Origin: a virus
Virus record (IMG/VR): IMGVR_UViG_3300044633_000423
Coordinates: 1 to 33,387 of that record
Length of the DNA stretch: 33,387 nucleotides
Direction: 5' to 3' (one strand)
Positions 16,505 through 24,955 of the stretch are shown piece by piece. The position numbers were made by a program, and so were the translations under genes. The notes beneath the pieces were generated by a model. The model was not told the DNA's origin, did not search any database, and saw nothing but the letters and a program-made list of their open reading frames with translations. Numbering within the stretch: the first letter of the stretch is position 1; every line of letters begins with the position of its first letter.

Positions 16505-17203
16505 TTAACGGTAACGGAGAATAATTTCTTTACACATTGCGGATCGCACAATGTCATCAATTCCAAATTCAACTATGCCGATTTTATCCACATCATAAAG
16601 CCGATCAACTGCATCGGCAAGTCCAGACAAACCTCGAATGTCTGTCTGCGCAATGTCACCATCAATGATTACTTTGCAGTCATCACCAATCCGACTTAAA
16701 AATAATTTCATTTGCGATGGCGTAGTATTTTGCGCTTCATCTAAAATACACAGACTGTTCTTAAATGTACTACCACGCATGAACTCTAATGGCTTTAATT
16801 TGATCTGTCCGCGCTTAACCAATAGGTCAGTATAGGATTTTCCCAAACGCTCCTCCAAAACGCTTAAAAGCGGCTCCATGTACGGTGCAAACTTTTCACC
16901 AAGATCGCCAGGCAAAAAACCAAATCCTTTGCTTGATGCTTCGACGTTTGGTCGCGTCAATATCACGCTATCAATGAGCTTTTCTTCGAGCAGCTCCGCT
17001 GCGTATGACGCGGCTATGTACGTCTTTCCCGTTCCTGCCGGACCGACAGCAAAAGTGATAACGTTTGCACGAATAGCATTGATGTATTGTTGCTGTGCTT
17101 TGTTTAATGCACGCAACTGGGATTTTTTTAGTGTTGGCGTTACTTCTTGTACAAACTTTTGTGCGCGTCGATCTTTGCGCTTAAGTTTCTTTTCAAAATC
17201 CAT
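16505..17203 (-). CDS. phoH: PhoH-like ATPase
   Basis: A 232-residue PhoH-family P-loop ATPase. Walker A is GPAGTGKT (54-61), Walker B CILDEAQN (152-159), and the family signature TRPNVEASSKGFGFLPGDL sits at 83-101. FMRGSTFKNS and VIIDGDIAQTD are also typical. The family is linked to phosphate starvation in bacteria and is very common in phages, where its role is unsettled (RNA metabolism has been suggested). It lies directly upstream of the terminase genes and just downstream of the long gene-free structured region. Start ATG 17201-17203, ribosome binding site AAGGAT. Confidence 0.92.
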   Translation of the reverse strand: MDFEKKLKRKDRRAQKFVQEVTPTLKKSQLRALNKAQQQYINAIRANVITFAVGPAGTGKTYIAASYAAELLEEKLIDSVILTRPNVEASSKGFGFLPGDLGEKFAPYMEPLLSVLEERLGKSYTDLLVKRGQIKLKPLEFMRGSTFKNSLCILDEAQNTTPSQMKLFLSRIGDDCKVIIDGDIAQTDIRGLSGLADAVDRLYDVDKIGIVEFGIDDIVRSAMCKEIILRYR

Positions 17204-17217
17204 GTAAGATCCTTATG

Positions 17218-17953
17218 AAAAAAAATATATTGCTATCACTAAAAGCACTGTTTACTACCCCATGACAATCAGTTCTAATCTGCCCTATGTCATTAGTAGA
17301 CTACCGTTACCAGTAGCCGTAACCCGTGTGGATCGCGTAGCTAGTGCGATTTATCCACTTTAAAGGCTGCAAGGTTGCGAATTGCGGTACGCTACAAGCA
17401 ATGCTTTTAGTGATAGCTAGGCATCGCGCTAGGTAATTGACTGCTTTCCGCCCAGCGCGATTGAAATGAAAACTAAAACATGAACACGATAGCCATCACG
17501 CTATCACTAAAAACACTAACACCTAAATGCGTTTAGTGATAGCAAAAACCACCACGTCATTGATGCAAACAACGTGGTGTAAAAACTCCCATTTAATCAA
17601 TTCCAAACTTCCTAGGGTCACGATTGATTAAACGGGTGACTAACCAAGGATCTGATAGTTGCCGGTGCTGATCTCCGGCTTAGTGTTATTCGGTGGTGTA
17701 CTTTCAACCACTCCCAAGTTTCCTATTTGCACCGACGTGCCATTACCGCTGCGTATCAGCCTACGCATTAACTATCAATAAAACAACATGGTGTAGCTGA
17801 TTAGACTCTCTTAGCGCACGTTATCATCGTGACAAAACCATATTATTTTATTGATAGTGCTTGTCTTTCCAAGCTGTCAACATAACTAAACCCAAGCACA
17901 CCACAGTCATTGATAAATCGCCAAGGTTAAGGAAATTTACTGTGATGTGCTTG
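17218..17953 (-). ncRNA. Candidate large structured non-coding RNA
   Basis: About 735 bases without a credible gene in an otherwise packed genome. Stems: 17893-17907/17939-17953 (15 bp), 17859-17863/17870-17874, 17771-17783/17846-17858 (13 bp, extended by 17787-17791/17838-17842), 17751-17755/17762-17766, 17729-17732/17737-17740, 17661-17665/17675-17679, 17588-17601/17623-17636 (14 bp), 17550-17557/17572-17579, 17500-17511/17532-17543 (12 bp), 17424-17430/17454-17460, and 17232-17247/17402-17417 (16 bp, long range). The three imperfect pairs checked in the long stems are A-C on the plus strand but G-U on the minus strand, so I place the RNA on minus. An eight-U tract (17218-17225) ends it just before phoH. 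Phage ornate RNAs such as GOLLD or ROOL have similar size; membership is not shown. Confidence 0.6.
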
Positions 17954-17958
17954 TATAT

Positions 17959-18141
17959 TTAATCTTCGTTGTCTAAATATTTTTCTGAAATTCTTTCGAT
18001 CATCATACTATCTGCAATGTAATACGCAAGTCCAGAAATGCTTTCAAACGCCACATTAGATCTTCCAGATAAAATTCCCTGCATTGCATGTGCTGCAAAA
18101 TAATCACGACGTTCAATATCTTCATTCATATTTTTACCCAT
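17959..18141 (-). CDS. Small conserved phage protein (RDYFAAHAMQGIL family)
   Basis: A 60-residue protein with RRDYFAAHAMQGILSGRS and then GLAYYIADSMMIERISEK, a helical pattern seen in many short phage and prophage proteins of unknown role. It is probably real because this signature is conserved, though its ribosome binding site is weak. ATG 18139-18141 is taken as start; an ATG four codons later is possible. Its stop codon lies 6 bases before the first stem of the candidate structured RNA, so the two may share a transcript. Confidence 0.7.
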   Translation of the reverse strand: MGKNMNEDIERRDYFAAHAMQGILSGRSNVAFESISGLAYYIADSMMIERISEKYLDNED

Positions 18142-18304
18142 AAAAAAAACCGTCTTCTTTGTTAGGTGATAATTGCCGTGAAAAGTTGCGGCTCTAACTT
18201 GAATTCGGTTTTGTTTAACTTTTCACTAAATTAGGTTTATCACAACCTGCACATATTATACATCATTTTAAAAATTTATTACGCTTAAAAGTTCGCACAA
18301 CATA

Positions 18305-18353
18305 AACGCCCTACCGCCCTACTCCTAAAGAGAGTAGGGCGTGGGCGGGCGTT
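18305..18353. repeat. Strong GC-rich hairpin
   Basis: A two-part helix: CGCCCTACTC/GAGTAGGGCG (18315-18324 with 18332-18341, 7-base loop), extended after an internal loop by AACGCCC/GGGCGTT (18305-18311 with 18347-18353). It lies in the 281-base gap between the primase-helicase gene and the 60-aa gene, in a local cluster of GGGCG/CGCCC pentamers unlike the AT-rich surroundings. It could act as a second terminator or an RNA-processing site on the minus strand. Confidence 0.7.
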
Positions 18354-18371
18354 ATTTATGCTGTTTTTGTC

Positions 18372-18412
18372 AAAACGCCCGCCCTAATTAAAATACCGCC
18401 CTAGGGCGTTTT
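18372..18412 (-). terminator. Likely terminator after the primase-helicase gene
   Basis: AAAACGCCC (18372-18380) pairs with GGGCGTTTT (18404-18412). On the minus strand this hairpin follows the primase-helicase stop by about 10 bases and ends in four U residues. The loop is long (23 bases) and holds further CGCCC/GGGCG units, so alternative folds are possible. Confidence 0.6.
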
Positions 18413-18422
18413 GGGCGTTCCA

Positions 18423-20435
18423 TTATTTCTCATTTTTCATCATAATGAGTGCTGATGCATTAACTTGATCAATCATGATCCAGCCATGTTCAAATGGTTT
18501 TATCACGTCACCGCCTTCCATCAGATTTACAAAGCCATTTGTGGTTGATGGTTTTAAAGCATTCTCTGCTGTGCGCTTTGCCCAACCATCTGCATCAAGT
18601 TTTGCCAAGAATGCTGATCGGCTAATATACGGCATCTCCTCTCTGATTTCTGTGCCAGTTGCAAACCACACCTTCTCAAATAGCTTTCTGTGCGTATCTA
18701 ACTTTGAATCTTTTTTAACCGCAACTGGTACATCAGCAGGTGACAACACGGCACTGTAAACTTGATCGCCATCCTCATCAATCCATCCAGTGATAGCAAT
18801 CTTTTCAAGCGTTGCATAAACATCTAATGTTAACTCAGCATCCTTTGATTTCTTTTGTGATATTTGCATTGGTTTATTTTCATCACCAGGCGAAACACTA
18901 ATTTCAATATCGAGTGCGCCACGCCATGCTGAAGATCCACGCGCCCTGTGTTGCGTTTCAGCAGACACACCCGTGTGATGCACTAAGATAACGGTACATC
19001 CAAACTCAATCATTAAACCAGCGCACGCATCTAACATGCTTTTTGTGTCTTGTGCTGAGTTCTCATCACCAAGCAAAAAACGATGCAAGGTATCAAAAAC
19101 AATTAAACTTGGCCTTTCATCAAGACTTAACAGTGCCTCACGCACACGCTGATAACCTGCCGGTGTATTAAGATCACACCCAGACTTTGATACCCACATA
19201 TTAAGTTTGCCAATATTATTCTTTTGCTTCCACGCAGCTATTCGACCACGCAAACCATGATGACCTTCACCGGCAAAGTAGCCAACTGATCCAGGCTTAA
19301 CTTTATGTCCCATCCATTCACCACCGCCAGATGCAATGCGAAGGCACTGATCAAGAACCATAAATGTTTTACCACCGCCAGATGGTCCATGAATCATAAT
19401 GAGTGCTTCTTCCTGTAGCCATCCTTTAATCAACCATTTAATTGGCGAAGGTTGCGTGCTTAAATCATCAGCAGGGATTAACCAATTATCTTTTGGCGGC
19501 ATAAGTAAACTCAGCAAGTCACCACCATTGGCAACGTAATCATTTGCGTCACCAAGTTCCGGTGGCAAAACTATTCTTGCGCCATGTTTTGCTGATGCTT
19601 GCTCTGCGTAACGCATACCGACACCAGATGAGTCATTATCGGCAACAATAACAATGTCCTGTGTTGCGCCATAGGTTTCTCTCATGATGCCTGTCACTGG
19701 AACAATGTTTGATGCGGAGTAAGCAACGATACAAATACTGCCTGTTGCTTCATGAATGGTAGCGGCTGTGGCAAAGCCTTCTGCAATAAAAATGGTTTTA
19801 GGATTTTCAGCGTTTCCAATTGACCAAAACTTCCCGCCAGTTGCACCACCTTTATGATAGAGCTTACCACCGTCTGTTGAAATGTATTGAAGCGTTGATA
19901 AGGTGCCATCTTTGTTTAGCAATGGAACAACAAGCCGTCCATCACCAGTGACTCTTGCACCATGAACGCAGATGCCTTTCTTTTTTAAGTAAGGATGTTC
20001 TTTGTTTGCTGGCGTGCAATCTGACCATATCTTTGATACTACATCCTCAGTAACTTCATGTTGTTTTGCAAGTTCAGCGTCACGAGCAACTTTAGCTTCA
20101 GACATTCTGCGCGAGTGTGCCATTTCTTCTGCGGCAGTAAACTTTCGCCCAATGTCTGCACGAAATGACATTTCAGTTCCAGCTCGCCAATCACCAAACC
20201 TACCTGCTGGTGTACCATCGCCATAACAGATGTACCATCCTGTTTTATCTCCAGCACCCGATGATCCTTTTGATCCTGTTCTAAATCGATGAATCTTTCC
20301 ATCCATGTAAATAGTAGATGGTGGATCAATGCCAACATCACGCATCGCATTAACTAATTGCGACTCTGGCGACTCTGGCACCGATTCCACTGGCGGATAA
20401 AAACTCCCATTAAAAATATTAGTTAGATCTGCCAT
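18423..20435 (-). CDS. TOPRIM primase-helicase (RepA-like ATPase)
   Basis: A 670-residue replication protein. Residues 1-200 contain a primase-associated region (GWYICYGDGTPAGRFGDW). The TOPRIM domain follows, with catalytic Glu219 in FIAEGFATAATIHEATG and the DND motif at 266-268. A RecA-fold helicase domain starts near 335: Walker A GPSGGGKT (350-357), Walker B LIVFDTLHRF (444-453), and VILVHHTGV (482-490). The C-terminal 150 residues look like a winged-helix or small DNA-binding tail. By family it would prime and unwind DNA at the fork. The start overlaps the small regulator gene by 17 bases. It is the only replication gene on the leftward strand. Confidence 0.88.
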   Translation of the reverse strand: MADLTNIFNGSFYPPVESVPESPESQLVNAMRDVGIDPPSTIYMDGKIHRFRTGSKGSSGAGDKTGWYICYGDGTPAGRFGDWRAGTEMSFRADIGRKFTAAEEMAHSRRMSEAKVARDAELAKQHEVTEDVVSKIWSDCTPANKEHPYLKKKGICVHGARVTGDGRLVVPLLNKDGTLSTLQYISTDGGKLYHKGGATGGKFWSIGNAENPKTIFIAEGFATAATIHEATGSICIVAYSASNIVPVTGIMRETYGATQDIVIVADNDSSGVGMRYAEQASAKHGARIVLPPELGDANDYVANGGDLLSLLMPPKDNWLIPADDLSTQPSPIKWLIKGWLQEEALIMIHGPSGGGKTFMVLDQCLRIASGGGEWMGHKVKPGSVGYFAGEGHHGLRGRIAAWKQKNNIGKLNMWVSKSGCDLNTPAGYQRVREALLSLDERPSLIVFDTLHRFLLGDENSAQDTKSMLDACAGLMIEFGCTVILVHHTGVSAETQHRARGSSAWRGALDIEISVSPGDENKPMQISQKKSKDAELTLDVYATLEKIAITGWIDEDGDQVYSAVLSPADVPVAVKKDSKLDTHRKLFEKVWFATGTEIREEMPYISRSAFLAKLDADGWAKRTAENALKPSTTNGFVNLMEGGDVIKPFEHGWIMIDQVNASALIMMKNEK

Positions 20436-20604
20436 TGTTGCTTTCCAAGTAATCAGTTAATTTTGTCATGACTTTATAAGTCGGATTAGCATTTTCATTA
20501 TCTCTAATCTCTCTAATGGTATTGAAATGAATGCCTGTTGCTTCTGCAATCATAGATACTCTGCGATCTTTTAATAATTCTCTTATTTCATCTAACTTCA
20601 TCAT
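20419..20604 (-). CDS. Small XRE/Cro-like DNA-binding regulator
   Basis: A 61-residue protein with a helix-turn-helix at about residues 15-45 (VSMIAEATGIHFNTIREIRD) followed by PTYKVMTKLTDYL, the usual last helix of Cro/CI-type domains. There is no room for a dimerisation or cleavage domain, so it resembles Cro more than CI. It is the first gene of the leftward arm and faces the rightward promoter across 146 bases, which suits control of the divergent arms. Target sites are unknown; palindromic AT-rich sequence overlaps the rightward promoter. Start at ATG 20604 (or the adjacent ATG 20601). Confidence 0.78.
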   Translation of the reverse strand: MMKLDEIRELLKDRRVSMIAEATGIHFNTIREIRDNENANPTYKVMTKLTDYLESNNGRSN

Positions 20605-20665
20605 TTTTTTTATTCCTGTTGGTGGTTAATTTTTGAAATAGAATATCATAAATAATATTTTATTG

Positions 20666-20694
20666 TTGACATTTAATATTAAAATGTTTAAAAT
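20666..20694 (+). promoter_or_regulatory. Sigma70-type promoter of the rightward arm
   Basis: TTGACA (20666-20671), a 17-base spacer, then TAAAAT (20689-20694): a perfect -35 and a one-mismatch -10 at ideal spacing. The first gene starts about 50 bases downstream. The spacer holds ACATTT...AAATGT (20669-20674 and 20682-20687), a possible operator. The use of a host-type promoter agrees with the absence of a phage RNA polymerase in the window. Confidence 0.85.
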
Positions 20695-20750
20695 CTTTTC
20701 TCAAGAGCTAACCGGAATTCCTCCAACCAGCTCAGAACAGGAGAAAAACA

Positions 20751-21425
20751 ATGGCTATTAATTTAAAAAACACGTCTGATGTACACACCAATGGCGTTAA
20801 AGTTTTAGTGTACGGACATGCTGGCGTTGGCAAAACTACGTTGTCAACGACAATGCCAAATCCCGTGATTATAAGTGCGGAAGGTGGTTTATTGTCAATT
20901 AAAGACAGCAACATACCCTATGTTGAAGTATCAAACATGGCGGATATAACTGAGATATATTCTTGGTTGTTAACACCAGAAGGCAGTCAGTTTGATTCCG
21001 TTATCTTAGATAGTTTATCTGAGATTGGTGAAGTCGTTCTAAATCATGAAAAATCTGTGAATAAAGATGGCCGCGCTGCTTATGGCGAGATGGCTACGCA
21101 GATGACCGCATTGATTCGCGCATTTCGTGATCTTCCAGGTAAAAATGTTTTAATGACCGCCAAGGTTGAAAAGTCACAAGACGAAACTGGTCGAATTATG
21201 TACGCGCCATCAATGCCAGGTGCTAAGTTAGGACAAACGCTTCCATACTTTTTTGATTTAGTCTTGGCACTTCGCGTTGAAAAAGATGCTAACGGTGTTG
21301 CTCAACGCGCATTGATGTGTGATAGCGATGGACTATGGATGGCAAAAGATAGATCCGGAAAACTGCAAGCATGGGAGCAACCAGACTTAGGCGCAATCAT
21401 CAAAGAAATTGGCGGTGCAAAATGA
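20751..21425 (+). CDS. Sak4-like RecA-fold ATPase (AAA_24), annealing/recombination
   Basis: A 224-residue single-domain ATPase. Walker A is GHAGVGKT (22-29), Walker B VILDSLSEI (84-92), and VLMTAKVEKSQDETGR carries the sensor-like strand. Size and motifs match Sak4-type phage recombinases (AAA_24 family), which act on single-stranded DNA with a partner SSB. The DUF669 SSB-like protein two genes downstream is the usual partner. It starts at ATG 20751 behind ACAGGAG and is first in the rightward operon. A general NTP-binding role cannot be excluded from sequence alone, but the neighbourhood is characteristic. Confidence 0.85.
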   Translation: MAINLKNTSDVHTNGVKVLVYGHAGVGKTTLSTTMPNPVIISAEGGLLSIKDSNIPYVEVSNMADITEIYSWLLTPEGSQFDSVILDSLSEIGEVVLNHEKSVNKDGRAAYGEMATQMTALIRAFRDLPGKNVLMTAKVEKSQDETGRIMYAPSMPGAKLGQTLPYFFDLVLALRVEKDANGVAQRALMCDSDGLWMAKDRSGKLQAWEQPDLGAIIKEIGGAK

Positions 21426-21805
21426 ACATCACCGAATTATCTAACCGCTGGTTAGAATTAAAAGTTCAAGAAGATTACGTTATTTCAGAACGTCGATACA
21501 TTGAAGATCAAATATCTTCTTTGATGAAGATACAGGAAACGCTCGAAGGCGTTGAAACAAAAAAAAGTGGTAATTTTGTTATCAAAGTTACTGGACGAAT
21601 TGACAGAAAAGTTAATTCAGAAATGCTACAAGAAATTGCGGCAGAAAATGGATTATCTGAGCATCTATCGGCTTTATTTAGATGGACACCTGCTATTAAC
21701 ATGACAGCGTGGAAAAGATGCTCACCCGAAATAACGAATGTTTTACTTGGTGCTGTTACATCAAAACCTGGTAGACCATCATATAAAATCACAATTGAGG
21801 AATAA
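21422..21805 (+). CDS. Small helical protein of the recombination cluster
   Basis: A 127-residue protein with an N-terminal helical stretch (ELSNRWLELKVQEDYVISER, then RYIEDQISSLMKIQETLE), a beta-hairpin-like GNFVIKVTGRIDRK, and a C-terminal region ending RPSYKITIEE. Its start overlaps the Sak4-like gene as ATGA, so the two are probably translated together. I recognise it as a companion often found between Sak4-like and SSB-like genes, but no function is established. The coiled-coil start followed by a small alpha-beta domain recalls nuclease-inhibitor or DNA-end-binding proteins, which is only a guess. Confidence 0.75.
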   Translation: MNITELSNRWLELKVQEDYVISERRYIEDQISSLMKIQETLEGVETKKSGNFVIKVTGRIDRKVNSEMLQEIAAENGLSEHLSALFRWTPAINMTAWKRCSPEITNVLLGAVTSKPGRPSYKITIEE

Positions 21806-21808
21806 GTC

Positions 21809-22291
21809 ATGGCATTTTTAGAACAAACATTTAGCGTAGAAGATTTACCAGTATCAACTAATAGTTATGAATTAGTACCAGAAGGTTGGTACACAGCAAC
21901 TATTTCTGGTGCTGAAATTAAAACAACAAAAGCAGGTAATGGTCAGTATATTAATGTTAAATACACTATTGTTGGTCCAACACATCAAGGACGTATTGTG
22001 TTTGGCATGATTAACATTAAAAACCCAAATCCTCAAGCAGAAGAAATTGGTCGCCAACAACTTGGTGAAATCATGCGTGCGATTGGTTTATCTAAAGTAT
22101 CAGATACCGACCAATTAATTGGTGGAACATTGTCTATCAAAATTAAAATCACGCCAGCTAATGGCAATTATGAAGCATCAAACAGCGTAAATGGGTTTAA
22201 AACATCTGGCAATGGCATTGCACTTGCGCCAAAGGCAACATCAATACCACCAGCAGATGGCAAAGCACCACCACCTTGGGCAACTAAATAA
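21809..22291 (+). CDS. DUF669 family, SSB-like protein
   Basis: A 160-residue protein with the DUF669 signature: an N-terminal beta barrel (EGWYTATISGAEIKTTKAGN, then INVKYTIVGPTHQGRIVFGM), followed by GRQQLGEIMRAIGLSKVSD and a strand segment SIKIKITPANG. The Pro-rich tail ends PPPWATK, like the short flexible tails of SSB proteins. The family sits beside Sak- or Erf-like recombinases and is thought to bind single-stranded DNA. It lies 3 bases after the preceding gene behind GAGG, and a strong terminator follows, which may set a high level for this protein compared with the downstream genes. Confidence 0.8.
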   Translation: MAFLEQTFSVEDLPVSTNSYELVPEGWYTATISGAEIKTTKAGNGQYINVKYTIVGPTHQGRIVFGMINIKNPNPQAEEIGRQQLGEIMRAIGLSKVSDTDQLIGGTLSIKIKITPANGNYEASNSVNGFKTSGNGIALAPKATSIPPADGKAPPPWATK

Positions 22292-22301
22292 GTAACAAAA
22301 T

Positions 22302-22330
22302 AAGGGCGTTTAACACACGCCCTTTTTCTT
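22302..22330 (+). terminator. Intrinsic terminator after the SSB-like gene
   Basis: AAGGGCGT/ACGCCCTT (22302-22309 with 22317-22324, 7-base loop) followed by TTTCTT. It would reduce transcription into the nuclease-helicase genes. The stem shares the GGGCG/CGCCC core with hairpins at 18.3-18.4 kb and 25.74 kb. Confidence 0.85.
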
Positions 22331-22340
22331 CGGAGTATTT

Positions 22341-23360
22341 ATGTTAATTCCAGAATCAAATCACTCTATATCCGTGCTAGTAGATAAAGCGCATCAGGAC
22401 AGAAAAGAAAAGCCAAGACCACACATGGGCGGATCTATGCTTGGTCATTCTTGTGACCGATGGCTGTGGCTATCATTTAGATGGGCAGTGCAAGAAGAAT
22501 TTGAAGGTAGACTGTTAAGATTGTTTAGACGCGGACACTTGGAGGAAGTCACCATTGTGTCAGATTTAAGATCTATTGGCATTCATATTGGCAATACATC
22601 TGAGCATCAATCGCGTGTTGATTTTGGATGTCATGTATCTGGATCGCTTGATGGCATTATATTTTCTGGCGTACCAGAAGCACCAAGCAAAAAACACATT
22701 TTAGAGGCCAAGACACACTCTTTAAAATCGTTTGATGATCTAGTCAAACATGGCGTAGAAAAGTCTAAGCCGATGCACTACATTCAAATGCAAGTGTATA
22801 TGCAAGGATCTGGTATTGACCGTGCGCTTTATTATGCTGTCTGTAAAAACGATGATCGTATTTACACAGAGCGAGTCAAATTTGTGCCAGAAATAGCTGA
22901 AAAATATATTAGTCGTGGTCACAGGATTGTTAAGTCAGAGCGCATGCCAGAACCACTTAGTTCAGATCCGAGCTGGTACGAATGCAAATTTTGTGCAGCG
23001 CATGAGTTTTGCCACAAAACAAAAATAACCAAACACGTTAACTGCCGAACCTGTGCGCATTCAACTGCGATGGATGACAGCACTTGGCGATGTGAACGCC
23101 ATGACGCGGATGCTATACCAGTAGAATTTCAACAAGTTGGCTGTGACGCGCATGTGTTACATCCAGACCTTGTACCTTATCAACGCAAAGATTCACCAGA
23201 CGGCAATCATGCGGTTTATGTAATTAATGGTGTAGACGTGATCAATGGTGAAAATGGTTATAAGTCATCAGAGATAGTGGCAAACCCACAAGCGTGCATT
23301 AGTAACGATACTTTTATTGCTGATCTTAGAAATATATTTGACGGGAAGATAGTAGGATGA
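22341..23360 (+). CDS. Cas4-like PD-(D/E)XK nuclease with likely Fe-S cluster
   Basis: A 339-residue nuclease. The active site is Asp104 in GSLDGII, Glu122 and Lys124 in LEAKTHS, and the QxQ helix at 149-151 (YIQMQVYMQ). Four cysteines fit the Cas4/AddB-type iron-sulfur site: Cys38 near the N-terminus and Cys215, Cys218 and Cys224 in WYECKFCAAHEFC. A second set (Cys235, Cys238, Cys251, Cys268) may bind zinc. Cas4-like phage exonucleases resect DNA ends for recombination, which fits the Sak4-like and SSB-like genes upstream and the helicase whose start overlaps by 4 bases. The start has a GGAG site at 22333. No CRISPR array is present. Confidence 0.83.
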   Translation: MLIPESNHSISVLVDKAHQDRKEKPRPHMGGSMLGHSCDRWLWLSFRWAVQEEFEGRLLRLFRRGHLEEVTIVSDLRSIGIHIGNTSEHQSRVDFGCHVSGSLDGIIFSGVPEAPSKKHILEAKTHSLKSFDDLVKHGVEKSKPMHYIQMQVYMQGSGIDRALYYAVCKNDDRIYTERVKFVPEIAEKYISRGHRIVKSERMPEPLSSDPSWYECKFCAAHEFCHKTKITKHVNCRTCAHSTAMDDSTWRCERHDADAIPVEFQQVGCDAHVLHPDLVPYQRKDSPDGNHAVYVINGVDVINGENGYKSSEIVANPQACISNDTFIADLRNIFDGKIVG

Positions 23361-24955
23361 AACTCAGAGATTACCAACAACGATCTATAGATGAACTGTA
23401 CAACTGGTTTAATGCTGGTCATAAAGGAAATCCTTGCATGGTGCTACCAACAGGATCCGGCAAAAGTCATATTGTTGCCGCACTTTGCAAAGATGCACTT
23501 CAACAATGGCCAGAAACTAAAGTGTTAATGCTCACGCACGTTAAAGAATTGATTGCACAAAATGCTGAAAAAATGCGAGAGCATTGGCAAAATGCACCAC
23601 TGGGTATTTATTCATCAAGCCTAAAGAAAAAACAACTTGGCGAACCAATTACATTTGCTGGCATTCAATCTGTTCGAGATAAAGCGCACCAACTTGGACA
23701 TATTGATTTAGTCATCATTGATGAGTGTCATTTGGTGTCGCATAAAAATGAAGGTGGTTATCGTAATTTATTATCAGATTTGAGTGTAATCAATCCACAA
23801 TTGCGCGTGATTGGATTGACTGCAACGCCATATCGTTTGAATCACGGTTTGATTACAGACAAGCCAGCGTTGTTTGATGACATGTTGATGCCAGTCACTA
23901 TTGAGTATTTAATCAGCAAAGGTTTTTTATGCACTTTAAGATCTAAAGTGACAAAAACAAAACTTGATACCAGTGAAGTGCATAAACGTGGCGGTGAATT
24001 TATTGAGTCAGAATTGCAAGCTGCTGTTGATACTGATGATAAAAATAAAGACGTTGTGAGTGAAGTGATTAGGCTTGCTGGCGATAGAAAAGCCTGGTTG
24101 TTTTTTTGTTCTGGTATTGATCATGCCGAGCATGTAAAAGATATGCTAATTAGTAAAGGCATCACAGCAGAATGCGTTACTGGTAAAACGCCACAAGCGC
24201 AACGCGATAGAATTATTGCTGATTACAAATCCGGTAAAATTAAAGCGTTAACCAACGCCAATGTGTTGACAACCGGGTTTGATTATCCAGATATTGACTT
24301 GATTGCAATGCTTCGCCCAACGATGTCTGCTAGTCTTTATGTTCAGATGGCTGGACGTGGTATGCGTCCAAAGTCACACACAGATCATTGTTTAGTGCTA
24401 GATTTTGCTGGCGTGGTTGAAACGCATGGACCTATTACAAATGTAAAACCGCCCAATAAAAAAGAAGAAGGCAAAGGAGAGGCACCCGTTAAAGCATGCG
24501 ATGAGTGTGCTGAATTAGTTGCTATATCAACTAAAGTTTGTCCAGCGTGCGGCTATAAATTTCCAGAGCCAGAAGAAGCATCATTGCCATTAAAACTTAG
24601 AAACGATGACATCATGGGTATTGAAGGCTCAGAAATGGAAGTGACAAGCTGGAATTGGCGAAAGCATACATCTAAGGCATCTGGAAAAGATATGCTTGCT
24701 GTGACCTATTACGGTGCTTTATCTGATATACCAGTTACAGAGTATTTGTGTATAACTCATGAAGGTTACGCGGGAAGCAAAGCGTATGATTTATTGTTTC
24801 ATATAGCTAATAAAAGCAATTGTGAAAAAATTTATAGTTGTCATGAAGTGATGGATTTTTCAAATGTATTAAATGCAGCTAATCCACCATCAATAATAGA
24901 GTACACCAAAGATGGTAAATTTTATCGCGTAATAAATCGGAGTTGGGATGTATAA
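23357..24955 (+). CDS. SF2 DEAD/DEAH-type helicase with zinc ribbon
   Basis: A 532-residue superfamily 2 helicase. It has a Q-motif-like start (LRDYQQRSIDEL), motif I PTGSGKS (31-37), motif II IDECH (121-125), motif III TATPYR (155-160), and motif VI QMAGRGMRP near 335. A zinc ribbon, CDECAELVAISTKVCPACGY, follows near 390, then a C-terminal beta-rich extension of about 120 residues. It resembles phage helicases of the UvsW/RadD group, which remodel branched DNA. The start overlaps the Cas4-like nuclease stop (ATGA), so the pair probably works as a nuclease-helicase unit. Confidence 0.88.
   Translation: MKLRDYQQRSIDELYNWFNAGHKGNPCMVLPTGSGKSHIVAALCKDALQQWPETKVLMLTHVKELIAQNAEKMREHWQNAPLGIYSSSLKKKQLGEPITFAGIQSVRDKAHQLGHIDLVIIDECHLVSHKNEGGYRNLLSDLSVINPQLRVIGLTATPYRLNHGLITDKPALFDDMLMPVTIEYLISKGFLCTLRSKVTKTKLDTSEVHKRGGEFIESELQAAVDTDDKNKDVVSEVIRLAGDRKAWLFFCSGIDHAEHVKDMLISKGITAECVTGKTPQAQRDRIIADYKSGKIKALTNANVLTTGFDYPDIDLIAMLRPTMSASLYVQMAGRGMRPKSHTDHCLVLDFAGVVETHGPITNVKPPNKKEEGKGEAPVKACDECAELVAISTKVCPACGYKFPEPEEASLPLKLRNDDIMGIEGSEMEVTSWNWRKHTSKASGKDMLAVTYYGALSDIPVTEYLCITHEGYAGSKAYDLLFHIANKSNCEKIYSCHEVMDFSNVLNAANPPSIIEYTKDGKFYRVINRSWDV

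Noticed and set aside
17204-17958. Possible CRISPR array or tRNA cluster in the gene-free region
   Set aside because: Repeats occur as inverted pairs at irregular distances, not as regularly spaced direct repeats, and no T-arm (GTTCRA) or acceptor/CCA pattern is found.
20605-20665. Leftward promoter opposite the rightward one
   Set aside because: AT-rich sequence offers several weak -10 and -35 matches (for example TCAACA and TATTCT on minus), none clear enough to list as a feature.
22341-23360. Cas4-like gene as a sign of a phage CRISPR-Cas system
   Set aside because: No array and no cas1, cas2 or effector gene is present; neighbours are recombination genes.
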